Positions 48,252 to 58,009 of a DNA stretch of 63,308 nt are shown piece by piece. Both the position numbers and the translations under genes were made by a program. Under the pieces are notes generated by a model. The model had not been told where the DNA came from and made no database searches. It was given only the letters and a program-made list of their open reading frames with translations. Position 1 is the stretch's first letter. Every line of letters starts with the position of its first letter. This stretch comes from Gemmatimonadota bacterium (GTDB lineage Bacteria; Gemmatimonadota; Gemmatimonadetes; Longimicrobiales; Longimicrobiaceae): positions 1 through 63,308 of the forward strand of contig JAQBQD010000009.1 in assembly GCA_028287185.1 (NCBI GenBank), given 5' to 3'.

Positions 48252-49256
48252 ATGACTTCGCTCCGCCGCTTCCCTGCCCGCCTCCACGGCCGCGCCGGGC
48301 ACACGATGCCGGCCACGCGCGGACTCGTTTGCGCTGCGCCGGCGCTCGCGTGTGCGCCCTCCGCCGCGTGGGCGCACACGGGACGCCCCATCGGGCCGCA
48401 CGACCTGTGGGGCGCGTGGAGCCTCGAGCCGGCGGTGGTCGCGGCGCTGGTCGCTTCCGCCGCCCTCTACGTCGTCGGGACGCGGCGGCTGTGGGCGAAG
48501 GCGGGCGCGGGGCGCGGCGTGCGGCGGTGGGAGGCGGCCTGCTTCGCGGCGGGCTGGACGACGCTGGCGCTGGCCCTGGTCTCGCCGCTGCACGCGCTGG
48601 GGGGCGCCCTGTTCAGCGCGCACATGGCGCAGCACGAGGTGCTGATGGCCGTCTCCGCCCCGCTGCTGGTGCTGGGGCGTCCCGTGGTGCCGTTCGTCTG
48701 GGCGCTGCCCCGGCGTTCCCTCGGCCGCGTCGCCCGCGCGATGAAGGCGCCGGCGGTCCGTTCCGCCTGGCGGGCGCTGTCGAACCCGGCGGCCGCGTGG
48801 ATGCTGCACGCCGCGGCGCTGTGGGCGTGGCACGCGCCGGCGCTGTACGGGCTGGCCGTGCGCAGCGAGTGGGCGCACGCGGCGCAGCACGCCAGCTTCC
48901 TGGGCACCGGCCTGCTGTTCTGGTGGGCGCTCTTCCGCGGGCGGGGAGGAAGGATGGGATACGGCGCGGCGGTGCTGTACGTGTTCGGGATGGGCGTGCA
49001 GGGCGGCGCGCTGGGTGCCCTGCTCACCCTCGCGCGGGCGCCGCTGTACGCGCACCACGCGCGCACCACGCAGGCGTGGGGCCTCACGCCGCTGGAGGAC
49101 CAGCAGCTCGCCGGCCTGATCATGTGGGTGCCGGCCAGCATCAGCTACCTGGTCGCGGGCCTCTGGCTCTTCACCGCGTGGCTGCGCGAGGCCGAACGGC
49201 GGACGCTGCGGCGGGAGGCCATCCGCGCCCCGCAGCCCGCCGCGGGAGGCGCATGA
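48252..49256 (+). CDS. ctaG: CtaG-like caa3 oxidase assembly protein
   Basis: 334 residues. About seven membrane segments. Recognised by the Bacillus-type caa3 CtaG pattern: FSAHMAQHEVLMAVSAPLLVLG, HAAALWAWHAPALYGLA, EWAHAAQHASFLGTGLLFWW, and a C-terminal LIMWVPASISYLVAGL. Conserved His residues could bind copper for delivery to the oxidase. It is not the Cox11-type CtaG. Starts 7 bases after the small membrane gene; its stop overlaps the next start. Confidence 0.9.
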   Translation: MTSLRRFPARLHGRAGHTMPATRGLVCAAPALACAPSAAWAHTGRPIGPHDLWGAWSLEPAVVAALVASAALYVVGTRRLWAKAGAGRGVRRWEAACFAAGWTTLALALVSPLHALGGALFSAHMAQHEVLMAVSAPLLVLGRPVVPFVWALPRRSLGRVARAMKAPAVRSAWRALSNPAAAWMLHAAALWAWHAPALYGLAVRSEWAHAAQHASFLGTGLLFWWALFRGRGGRMGYGAAVLYVFGMGVQGGALGALLTLARAPLYAHHARTTQAWGLTPLEDQQLAGLIMWVPASISYLVAGLWLFTAWLREAERRTLRREAIRAPQPAAGGA

Positions 49257-49735
49257 GCGTGCATCGACGGACGAGGGGAGCGATGCGATCCGGCGCGGAG
49301 TGCCGGCTGGAACGCGAAGCGCTCGACCGAGAACGCGTCGGCGGCGGCATCCTGCGTCTCGCGACGGCGGGGGCGCGCGTGCTCCTCGTGGCGGCCGCCT
49401 TCGCCGGGTGCGCTCCGGGTCGCGGCGACGCGGCGCAGGCGGGGGCGCTGGCGCAGGGGAACGCCGACCGCGGCGCGCGCCTCATCCGCAGCTACGGATG
49501 CACCGCGTGCCACACGGTCCCTGGCGTGTCCGGGGGCGAGACGACGGTGGGGCCGCCGCTGGCGGGCATCGCGGGCCGCGCGTACATCGCCGGCGTCCTT
49601 CCCAACACCCCCGACAACATGGTGGACTGGATCCACAACCCGCCCGCCCAGGATTCCAAGACCGCCATGCCGTACCTCGGCGTCTCCAAGGCCGAGGCCC
49701 GCGACATCGCCGCATACCTGTACACGCTGCACTGA
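49253..49735 (+). CDS. Cytochrome c, membrane-anchored
   Basis: 160 residues. After about 30 basic residues a hydrophobic segment ends in AFAGC, a lipobox. One heme site CTACH with context LIRSYGCTACHTVPG, the fitting GPPLAGIAGRAYIAG loop, and Met ligand in SKTAMPYLGVS. Same class as the cytochrome c domain fused to subunit II. ATG at 49253 overlaps ctaG stop; a second ATG at 49283 is possible. Last gene of the oxidase run. Confidence 0.88.
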   Translation: MSVHRRTRGAMRSGAECRLEREALDRERVGGGILRLATAGARVLLVAAAFAGCAPGRGDAAQAGALAQGNADRGARLIRSYGCTACHTVPGVSGGETTVGPPLAGIAGRAYIAGVLPNTPDNMVDWIHNPPAQDSKTAMPYLGVSKAEARDIAAYLYTLH

Positions 49736-49844
49736 TTCCGACGCGCTCGACGAACAGCCGCAGAAACCAGCGAAAGAGGCGTCATCCCGAATCTGGGAAC
49801 GGCTCGGAGGCCTCGGCCGCTGCTTCATCTAGCGGAGCAGACCA

Positions 49845-50003
49845 ATGGACAAGCTCAAGCTGAACCTCGACCAGCTCACGGTCGACGTCTTCCAGACGTC
49901 CGACGCGGAGTTGCTGGTCCAGGGCACCGTGCATGGGCAGTTCGTGCCCACGAAGCCGATCGTCGATTGCTCGGCGGACAGCTGCGGCCACATCTGCCCG
50001 TAA
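49845..50003 (+). CDS. RiPP/lanthipeptide-like precursor peptide
   Basis: 52 residues, too short for routine gene calling. Leader begins MDKLKLNLDQLTVDVFQTSD, close to the leaders of pinensin-type lanthipeptide precursors seen in Bacteroidota and Longimicrobium relatives (pattern xKLKLxLDxLxVxxF). The hinge has GTVHGQFVPTKP. The core ends in three Cys with nearby Ser/Thr: DCSADSCGHICP. Such cores are modified to (methyl)lanthionines. A Shine-Dalgarno GCGGAG precedes the ATG and a strong terminator lies 72 bases downstream. No LanB, LanC, LanM or protease gene is in the window, so any modifying enzymes must be elsewhere. Family membership is from pattern memory. Confidence 0.72.
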   Translation: MDKLKLNLDQLTVDVFQTSDAELLVQGTVHGQFVPTKPIVDCSADSCGHICP

Positions 50004-50074
50004 CGGCAGGCAGGCGGCAGGCCGGCTCGGGATGAAGACCGGGTGGGAGCGGCCCCCGATCCTGTCTGCATACA

Positions 50075-50116
50075 GAGAAACCTCCTTCCCGATGCCTATC
50101 GGAGAGGAGGTTTCTC
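50075..50116 (+). terminator. Terminator of the precursor-peptide gene
   Basis: 11-bp perfect arms (GAGAAACCTCC at 50075-50085, complement at 50106-50116) with a 20-base loop; lower GC than other hairpins here, followed by GCTTCAC. Confidence 0.75.
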
Positions 50117-50144
50117 GCTTCACAATCAGAGCCGTTCCAGAATT

Positions 50145-50192
50145 CGGGATGAATCCCGGGCCTGCACCGGCAATCCCCCCGCCTTCGCGGGC
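50145..50192 (+). repeat. Dispersed repeat, copy 2
   Basis: Starts with the same CGGGAT-GA-ATCCCG hairpin as 13511 and matches it over roughly 42 of 48 bases. Confidence 0.7.
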
Positions 50193-50446
50193 TGCGTCGG
50201 GACGGGGATGGATGCCACCCAGGCGGCGGTCATCTCCGCAGCGGGATCATGCATCCCGGTGCCGGCGGATGCCGGCGGCGGAGAAGATTGCCACGAATCC
50301 CGTTGACGCCGTTCAGGCGAGGGGTCCCTCCGCCGACACGGAGAGGTGATCCGCCTCGGAGCGGCCTCCGAAGGGAGGCTCTGTGCCGTTCCAGCCGCGG
50401 TTTCAACCTCCGGATGGAATCCCCTGGGATCTCACCCGCACACCCA

Positions 50447-52165
50447 CTACTCCCCCACCACCACCGCCCCCGCCGGCCGCGACTCGCAGGGCGGCAGGGC
50501 GACGTGGAAGGTGCTGCCCTCGCCGGCCGCGCTCTCGACCCACACGCGCCCGGCGTGCTGCGCCACGATCTCGCGGCAGATGGCCAGGCCCAGGCCCGTG
50601 CCGCCCTTCTGGCGCGCGTCGGACGAGTCCACCTGCTGGAAGCGCTCGAAGATGGACTCCAGCTTGTCCGCGGGGATGCCGCGGCCCATGTCGCGCACGG
50701 ACATCCGCAGGGTGCCGTCCTCCACCCGCGTGTGCACCCACACGGTGTCGCCGGCGGACGAGAACTTGATGGCGTTGGAGAGCAGGTTCACCAGCACCTG
50801 GCAGATGCGGTCGGGGTCCAGGCAGAAGGTCTGCTCCACGTACTCGGGCACGATCCAGACGCCCGCCTTCTCGGCCGTGGAGCGCACCGCGTCCAGCGCC
50901 TCGTTCACCAGCTCGCGAAGCGAGTAGGGCACCGGCTCCACGCGCACCTTGCCGCTGGTCAGCCGTTCCAGGTCCAGGATGTCGTTCACCAGGCGGATCA
51001 GGCGGTCGGCGTTCTGGCTGGCGATCTCCACCATGCGCCGGGCGCGCTCGGGATACGCGTCCAGCAGGCCGCCGCTCAGCAGCCCCATCGAGGCGCGGAT
51101 GCTGGTGAGGGGGGTGCGCAGCTCGTGGCTCACCACCGACACCAGCTCGTCCTTCATCCGCTCCACCTCGTGGATCTCCGTCATGTCCCGGGCGATCACC
51201 CGCATCCCCACCACCCGTCCCCCCTCCTCCACCAGGTTCACCCGCTGCCCCAGCCACACCGTGCGCCCCGCCGCCGACAGCGCGGGCATCTCGTGGTAGG
51301 TGAAGGGGATGCGCGCCTCCATCTGGTGCCGGTAGAAGGCCTGCGCCGCGGCGCGGTGCTCGTCGGGCACCAGATCCGAGATGCGGCGGCCCAGCAGCGC
51401 CTCGGCCGGAAGCCCCAGCACCCGCGCCGAGACGGGGTTGGCGTACAGCAGGCGGCCCTCGGCGTCCGTCTGGTAGATCAGGTCGCCGGCGCTCTCCACC
51501 AGCTCGCGGTACTGCGCCTCGCTGGTCCGCAGCGCGGCCTCGGCCTCCACGCGCTTGGCGATGTCGCGGCGCAGGCGGCGGGTGCGGGCGCGCACCCGGC
51601 GCTCCAGCAGCTGGTTCTGCTCGCGCAGCTCGCGGTTCAGCGCCCCGATCTCCAGCAGGTTGCCGATGCGCAGCAGCACCTCCACCGCGTCGAAGGGCTT
51701 GTTCAGGAAGTCCTTCGCGCCGCCGGCGAGCGCCCGGTGCCGCGCCTCGGAGCGGTCGTCGCCCGACAGCACCAGGATGGGGATCTCGGCGCCGCGGGGC
51801 CGGGCGCGCAGGGCCTCCATCACCTGGAAGCCGTCCATCCCCGGAAGATGCAGGTCCAGCAGGATGAGGTCGGGGTGGAAGGCCTCGCACAGCCCCACCA
51901 CCTCGCGCGCGTCGCCCGTGGAGTAGCAGCGCGTGTAGCCCGCGCGGCGCAGCGTGCGCTCCAGCAGGCGCACGTTCAGCTCCTCGTCGTCCACCACCAG
52001 GATGGTGCTGTCGCGCAGGTGCGGCTTGGCCGAGAACTGCGCGAACGCGGCGCTCATGCCCGTCGCGGCCGGCGAGGCCGGGACCACCGCCAGCGGGGCG
52101 GCGGGCGGCCAGCTCCCGGCCACGGCGGGGCCGGTGCTCGAAGTCCAGCGGGATTCTGGCAGCAC
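50447..52165 (-). CDS. Receiver-PAS-histidine kinase protein
   Basis: 572 residues, cytoplasmic. Receiver domain first (about 52-170: ILVVDDEELNVRLLER, Asp in LILLDLHLPGMDG), then a coiled-coil, a PAS domain (about 218-335: ESAGDLIYQTDAEGRLLYANP), HisKA with His in SVVSHELRTPLTSIR and an HATPase domain (NLLSNAIKFSSAG, DMGRGIPADK, GGTGLGLAIC). The receiver-first order suggests it integrates a phosphorelay with a PAS signal. GTG start at 52165 with CCGGAGCG; an internal ATG at 52057 is possible. It lies 61 bases downstream of the HD-GYP-like gene, same strand. Confidence 0.88.
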   Translation of the reverse strand: MLPESRWTSSTGPAVAGSWPPAAPLAVVPASPAATGMSAAFAQFSAKPHLRDSTILVVDDEELNVRLLERTLRRAGYTRCYSTGDAREVVGLCEAFHPDLILLDLHLPGMDGFQVMEALRARPRGAEIPILVLSGDDRSEARHRALAGGAKDFLNKPFDAVEVLLRIGNLLEIGALNRELREQNQLLERRVRARTRRLRRDIAKRVEAEAALRTSEAQYRELVESAGDLIYQTDAEGRLLYANPVSARVLGLPAEALLGRRISDLVPDEHRAAAQAFYRHQMEARIPFTYHEMPALSAAGRTVWLGQRVNLVEEGGRVVGMRVIARDMTEIHEVERMKDELVSVVSHELRTPLTSIRASMGLLSGGLLDAYPERARRMVEIASQNADRLIRLVNDILDLERLTSGKVRVEPVPYSLRELVNEALDAVRSTAEKAGVWIVPEYVEQTFCLDPDRICQVLVNLLSNAIKFSSAGDTVWVHTRVEDGTLRMSVRDMGRGIPADKLESIFERFQQVDSSDARQKGGTGLGLAICREIVAQHAGRVWVESAAGEGSTFHVALPPCESRPAGAVVVGE

Positions 52166-52226
52166 GGGAACGCTCCGGGTGTCGCGGCGGTGGAGGGAGG
52201 TGCGGACGGGGACGGGCGCCCGCGGG

Positions 52227-53222
52227 CTACGCGGCGGCCAGGCGCGGCGGCGCGTGCAGGAAGGCGCGCACGGCGCGGGGATCGAACTGCGAGCCCGCGC
52301 CCCGCTCCAGCACCGACTGCCAGTACGAGCGCGACAGCGAGGGCCGGTAGGCGCGCGGCGAGGTCATGGCGTCGAAGGCGTCCACCACGCGCAGGATGCC
52401 GGCGAGCACGAAGTCGGGGCTGCTGGCGGGGATCACCGTGGTGAGGTCGGCGAAGGGCATGGCGTGCCCCTCCACCAGCACCGCCACGTCGCGCAGCGAG
52501 GGGATGCTGCGGATGATGCCGGCGCCCGTCAGCGTGTGGGCGCGCACCTGGTCCAGCTCGGCCGCGGTGAGCGGCTCCACCTTGTGCGCCAGCTCCATGG
52601 GCACGCTCAGCCGCCCGATCTCGTGGAGGCGCGCGGCCGTGCACAGGCGCTGGATGTCGTCGTCCGCCACGGCCAGCTCCTGCGCCACCGTGCCCGCGAA
52701 GGCCGCCACGCGCGTGCAGTGCCCGCGCATGTAGGGGTCTCGCGACTCGATGGTGAGCGCCAGCGCCTCCACCACCTCGCGCTGCGTCTCGCGCACGATC
52801 TGCTGCAAGCGCGCCGTCTCGCGGAACACCTCGCCGCGCAGGGCCGAAAGGTCGCGGTGGATGTCGGCCATGGCAGTGCGCAGCTCGGTGCCCAGCGTCT
52901 CCTCGGTGAACGGGGCCCGCACCACCACCGTGCGCCGCGGCGCGCCCAGGCGCCGGCCGCCCTCCTCCTTCTCCACCAGCGCCAGGTGCCGGCCCACGTA
53001 GTTGCTCTGCTGGAAGAGCGACACGTAGTCCGGCGAGCCGCGGCCCGGGCCCACCATGTCGCTCACCACCACGTCGGGGATGAGGCCCTGCTGCAGCGTG
53101 GCCAGCGCCTCGGCCGGCGTGTCCACGGACAGCGCGATGTGGCCCTGACCGCGCACGATGGGGTCGACCACCGCCCGCACTTCGCTGCGACCGCTCACGA
53201 TGAGCACGCGTCCGGAGAACAT
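52227..53222 (-). CDS. Degenerate receiver + HD-GYP-like protein
   Basis: 331 residues. N-terminal receiver-like domain (about 1-115: VLIVSGRSEVRAVVDPIV) lacks the usual acidic pair but keeps an Asp in VVVSDMVG. The C-terminal half is HD-GYP-like (about 150-320): VVEALALTIESRDPYMRGHCTRV, then LHEIGRLSVP where HD should read, ELDQVRAHTLTGAGIIRSI, and VVDAFDAMTSPRAYRPSLS. The HHExxDGxGYP block is replaced by EGHAMPFADLTTVIP, so catalysis on cyclic-di-GMP is doubtful. The ATG has AAGGACGG. Likely a regulatory or binding module working with the downstream kinase. Confidence 0.85.
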   Translation of the reverse strand: MFSGRVLIVSGRSEVRAVVDPIVRGQGHIALSVDTPAEALATLQQGLIPDVVVSDMVGPGRGSPDYVSLFQQSNYVGRHLALVEKEEGGRRLGAPRRTVVVRAPFTEETLGTELRTAMADIHRDLSALRGEVFRETARLQQIVRETQREVVEALALTIESRDPYMRGHCTRVAAFAGTVAQELAVADDDIQRLCTAARLHEIGRLSVPMELAHKVEPLTAAELDQVRAHTLTGAGIIRSIPSLRDVAVLVEGHAMPFADLTTVIPASSPDFVLAGILRVVDAFDAMTSPRAYRPSLSRSYWQSVLERGAGSQFDPRAVRAFLHAPPRLAAA

Positions 53223-54100
53223 GGGGTACCGTCCTTGGATGGGAGCTGAAGTGCCGGAGAAGATCCCGCCGCCGCGGCGCCGCCTTCCGCCGGTCCGTCG
53301 GGCGCATTCCCCCAGGGCACGATCCCCGCCAACCCGTCCGCCACCCGTAAACCGAGCATCCACGGCCGCTTGGCCGGATTTCGTATCCGCCCGCCGCGCC
53401 GCCCGGAACGGTGCATTTCCGTACGATCCACCGCCCCGCCGCGACCAATCCCCCGCAGGCCGTGCGTTTCCGTTCCCGCGTCCAGCCTCTGGACACCCTC
53501 CGGGAATTGAGCATCGCCCCGAATCTCCAGCATTCGCACCGGCTTCCCTCTCGGGCTCCCCTCCTCGACGCGGGATCGACCCTCCACCGGTCCGCAGGCG
53601 AGCCGCGGCGGACGGCGGTCGCGCGCGCGTCCGGCGCTCTCCCCCGCGCGTGCTTTCCTATCCCCGCTTCCGCCGGCCCCCTCCCCGCCCTCGGCCGATC
53701 CGCGGCGGCCGGCGCACGGACCGACCATCTCCCGGACACCCGACGGCCCGGACGGACGTGCTCGATCGAACCACCAACCAAGGGATCTCCTCGGATCCAG
53801 GTCAGGCGGACGAAGGGGCGACGGTGACGGTGTCCGGATTCTCGACGCGCCCGAATCTCCGGACGGAGCGGGCGGGAAGCCGCCCCCGCGCAGGCCGAAC
53901 CGCGCTCGACCGCCGACCGCCGTCCTGCTTCCGTGCAGGAACGAGCGTTTCCACGCGGATCCTCGATCCAACGTAAACCGTCAAATGACAATGCCTTAGA
54001 GGAGATTCAGCATCCGGAACGCTTCCCGCCTTAGCCGATGCCGTGGACGCCCACCTCCGGGCGCCGCGCCGACGGCTTCGAGAAACACGCGGGGAGCACC
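53223..54100. other. Long spacer without recognised gene
   Basis: 878 bases, the largest gene-free stretch. Very GC-rich and dense in CGGATC/GATCGA words; open frames on both strands are Arg/Pro-rich without start signals. Near its right end the sequence turns AT-richer (about 53970-54000), the likely promoter area for the following lipoprotein. Confidence 0.55.
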
Positions 54101-55741
54101 ATGAACGGCACCGACGCACGCCACCACGGACGCACGCTGGGCGCACTCCTCGCCGTCACGGCCGTGCTGGCCGCATGCGGCGGAGCCGGGCAGCAGGCGG
54201 CGGGACCCACGGCCCCGGCGGCGGCGGGCGCCGCGGCCTGCGCGCCGCAGGTGACGGTGGACCTGGCGCCGGGACAGACGCGGACGCTGGACGCGGCGCA
54301 GGCCGCCTGCATGCGCATCGCCGGGCACGGCGGCGCGCGCTACGTGCTGGCCGCCTTCGACGCGCGGGCGGTGGAGAACGCCCGCCGCGGGCCCGAGACG
54401 ACGGCCATGGGCGATCCCACGTACCGCATCGACGACGGCACGGGCGGCCCGCTGAGCTCCGCGATGCCCAACGCCAGCCGCGCGCCGGCCGAGCCCTCGC
54501 CGTCGGCGGCGCCGGGCGGCGACCTGCGGATCCACGCCTCCACCTCGGCGGCGGACGACTCGCTGGACCCCTTCCGCCGCGCTACGCCGTGGCGCGAGGG
54601 CGACCGCTTTCCCGTGCGGCACATCGAGGGCGGCGATGTGGTGAGCGCGCGGGTGGCCAAGGTGGTGGACGGGCGCTTCGTGCTGGCGGTGGTGGACGGC
54701 GACGTGCCGAACGGAAAGTTCGCGAGCGACGCGGGCAAGGCGCTGGACTACGTGGCCCGCGTGGGCGTGCCGGTGCTGGACCGCACCTTCGGCGAGCGCC
54801 GCCCGGTGACCAGCGCGGGATCGGGGCAGATGCTGATCCTGCTGACGGCGTGGAACCCCGACAACGGCGCGGGCGCCACGTGGACCGTCGCCAACCCCGA
54901 CGGGTCGGGCGTGTTCAGCTACGTGCTGATGAACCTGAACCTGCGCGGCGGCGTCCGCACGGGCTACGAGATGTACGACTTCCCCTCGTTCCGCCTGAAG
55001 GTGATGGCGCACGAGCTGACGCACGCATGGCAGATGCGCTACGCCTACGAGACGCAGCCCGACGCCGCCGAGAAGCACGTCAACATGGGCCCCGCGTGGT
55101 CGATGGAGGGCTGCGCCGACCTGGTGTCGCTGGACGTGCTGCGCCGCTACCTGGGCATCGGGCTGGCCTCCAACTGGGACTGGGCGCGTCGCATCCGCGC
55201 GGCCGACGAGGGCGTCATCTTCGCCCTGGAGCCGGCCGACCAGCGCGGCATGCTGCCCCGCGGCTACTTCGACGGCAGCAGCTTCCTGCGCGACCTGCAG
55301 CTCCGCATGGTGCGCCGCGGCGTGGACGCGGACGAGGCGCTGTCGCAGGTGGCCCGCGGCGCGGTGGAGGGCTGGTTCGGCATCGACGGCAACAACGTGC
55401 GGCGCACGGGGCTGGTGGAGCGCGTGCGCGGCGCCCTGGGCGCCGCGTGGGAGCCGGCCGACGCGGTGCTGCTGTGGACGGCCACGCAGGCGGCCGACGA
55501 CCTGACCGGCAACCCCGAGCTGAACAACGACGTGTACTCGCACGTGGGCGATCCCGAAGAGCAGTACGCCTGGAAGGCCGCCTACGACGACGTGCGCCTG
55601 GGCCGCCCCTTCGCCCACCAGTTCGCCGGCGGCGGCGGCACCAGCTTCTTCGTCCGCATGAGCGACGACGGCGCGGGCGGCACCCTGGCGGCGCGCTCCA
55701 GCGACGGCGCCGTGCGCTGGCTGCTCGCCCGGGTGAAGTAG
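54101..55741 (+). CDS. Lipoprotein with zinc-metalloprotease motif
   Basis: 546 residues; family not recognised. Lipobox VTAVLAAC. A Pro/Ala-rich linker and a beta-rich domain (about 50-230) are followed by a zincin-like motif: VMAHELTHAWQ with His304, Glu305 and His308, and a downstream Glu in WSMEGCADLVSLD that could be the third ligand. Long helical C-terminal part. Likely a periplasmic or surface zinc peptidase (inference from motif only). The ATG has GGGAG just upstream. Monocistronic. Confidence 0.8.
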   Translation: MNGTDARHHGRTLGALLAVTAVLAACGGAGQQAAGPTAPAAAGAAACAPQVTVDLAPGQTRTLDAAQAACMRIAGHGGARYVLAAFDARAVENARRGPETTAMGDPTYRIDDGTGGPLSSAMPNASRAPAEPSPSAAPGGDLRIHASTSAADDSLDPFRRATPWREGDRFPVRHIEGGDVVSARVAKVVDGRFVLAVVDGDVPNGKFASDAGKALDYVARVGVPVLDRTFGERRPVTSAGSGQMLILLTAWNPDNGAGATWTVANPDGSGVFSYVLMNLNLRGGVRTGYEMYDFPSFRLKVMAHELTHAWQMRYAYETQPDAAEKHVNMGPAWSMEGCADLVSLDVLRRYLGIGLASNWDWARRIRAADEGVIFALEPADQRGMLPRGYFDGSSFLRDLQLRMVRRGVDADEALSQVARGAVEGWFGIDGNNVRRTGLVERVRGALGAAWEPADAVLLWTATQAADDLTGNPELNNDVYSHVGDPEEQYAWKAAYDDVRLGRPFAHQFAGGGGTSFFVRMSDDGAGGTLAARSSDGAVRWLLARVK

Positions 55742-55999
55742 CCCGCCGCCCGCTTCCGCGACGCCGCCCGAAATCTGGACGGTGCCGCGGAACGCGTTGC
55801 GGAGCCTCGCTTTCCGGATCCCCGAACACGGTGGACGTCCGGAGACGAGGCGGAGCGGGCGCGGGGGAGTGGCGAGGCTGAATGTATCCCAAGCCGTTGC
55901 AGAAGAAGTAGTTGAGACGGACGGACGGCGCGGGCCCGCATCTCGCCTTGTGAAGCGCCGACGGACGCCGAACGTGACCCTTCCACCGGACCCACGACC
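55742..55999. other. Spacer before the small secreted peptide
   Basis: 258 bases, no gene or clear terminator seen. Confidence 0.4.
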
Positions 56000-56155
56000 A
56001 TGATCGCAAAGCGCCTCCTCATCGTCGCGGCCACGCTGGCCCTGGCGAGCATCGCCGGCACCGCCGCCGCCCACCCGCCGCGCGGCCCCGCGGCCTGTGC
56101 CACCGGCGCCTTCACGCTGCTGATGGGCGCTGACGCGGGCACCTGCCAGCGGTGA
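56000..56155 (+). CDS. Tiny secreted Cys-containing peptide
   Basis: 51 residues. Clear signal peptide (MIAKRLLIVAATLALASIAG, cut near TAAA) leaving about 27 residues: HPPRGPAACATGAFTLLMGA then DAGTCQR, with two Cys that could pair. Shine-Dalgarno is weak. The stop is followed by a strong hairpin (56200-56234), so it has its own transcript end. Too short for automatic callers. Could be an exported signal, or a cell-envelope peptide; no family recognised. Confidence 0.5.
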   Translation: MIAKRLLIVAATLALASIAGTAAAHPPRGPAACATGAFTLLMGADAGTCQR

Positions 56156-56199
56156 TGGTGCCGGCCGCTGCGGCGCGCGAAGCCTTCGCGCCCGCCCCC

Positions 56200-56234
56200 G
56201 CGAGCCCCGCTGCCCTTCCGGCGGCGGGGCTCGC
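56200..56234 (+). terminator. Terminator after the tiny secreted peptide
   Basis: 11-bp perfect arms (GCGAGCCCCGC at 56200-56210, complement at 56224-56234) with a 13-base loop. Confidence 0.65.
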
Positions 56235-56364
56235 GTACGTCCGTACTCCCGAGGCGGTGGCGCGAAGCGTGCTTGCGGAGACCGAACCATTCGGGGCAGG
56301 GCGTGTATGGCTCTACGCCTGTCCCGGCGAGCCGTCGAAGGCCCCTTCATCCGCCCGTGTCTCC

Positions 56365-57735
<1,371 letters not shown>

Positions 57736-57894
57736 GCTCCGCGCGCCCTCCGCCGCATCCCGCCGTCCGCTCCGCAGCTCCGCGCGAATCCGCTCGCCGC
57801 GCCGCAGCCGGCATCCGCGCGAACCCGCCTCCGAAGGGAGACATCGTGTGCTCGTGGCCGCGGATTCATCCGCCCGTGACGCTCCGCATCCCAA

Positions 57895-57935
57895 GAAGGA
57901 GGCCGGCCCGCAACGATCGCGAGCCGGCCTCCTTC
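57895..57935. terminator. Bidirectional terminator
   Basis: 13-bp perfect arms (GAAGGAGGCCGGC at 57895-57907, complement at 57923-57935) between the response regulator (+) and the small exported protein (-). Loop contains AACGATCGC. Confidence 0.8.
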
Positions 57936-58009
57936 GTCGTGTCGGTCAGCCAACGACGACCGGTCGATCACGGATCATCGCCCACCTCGAGCTCCGCCCG
58001 CCGGCCCGC

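Larger units (their letters stand above)
50004..50446. other. Spacer with terminator and dispersed repeat
   Basis: 443 bases. Holds the precursor-peptide terminator (50075-50116), repeat copy 2 (50145-50192) and a GATGCCGGCGG-rich stretch with no credible gene. Confidence 0.6.

Noticed and set aside
53195..53971. Minus-strand ORF of 258 codons in the long spacer
   Set aside because: Gly/Arg/Pro-rich, no start signal, overlaps the HD-GYP-like gene start.
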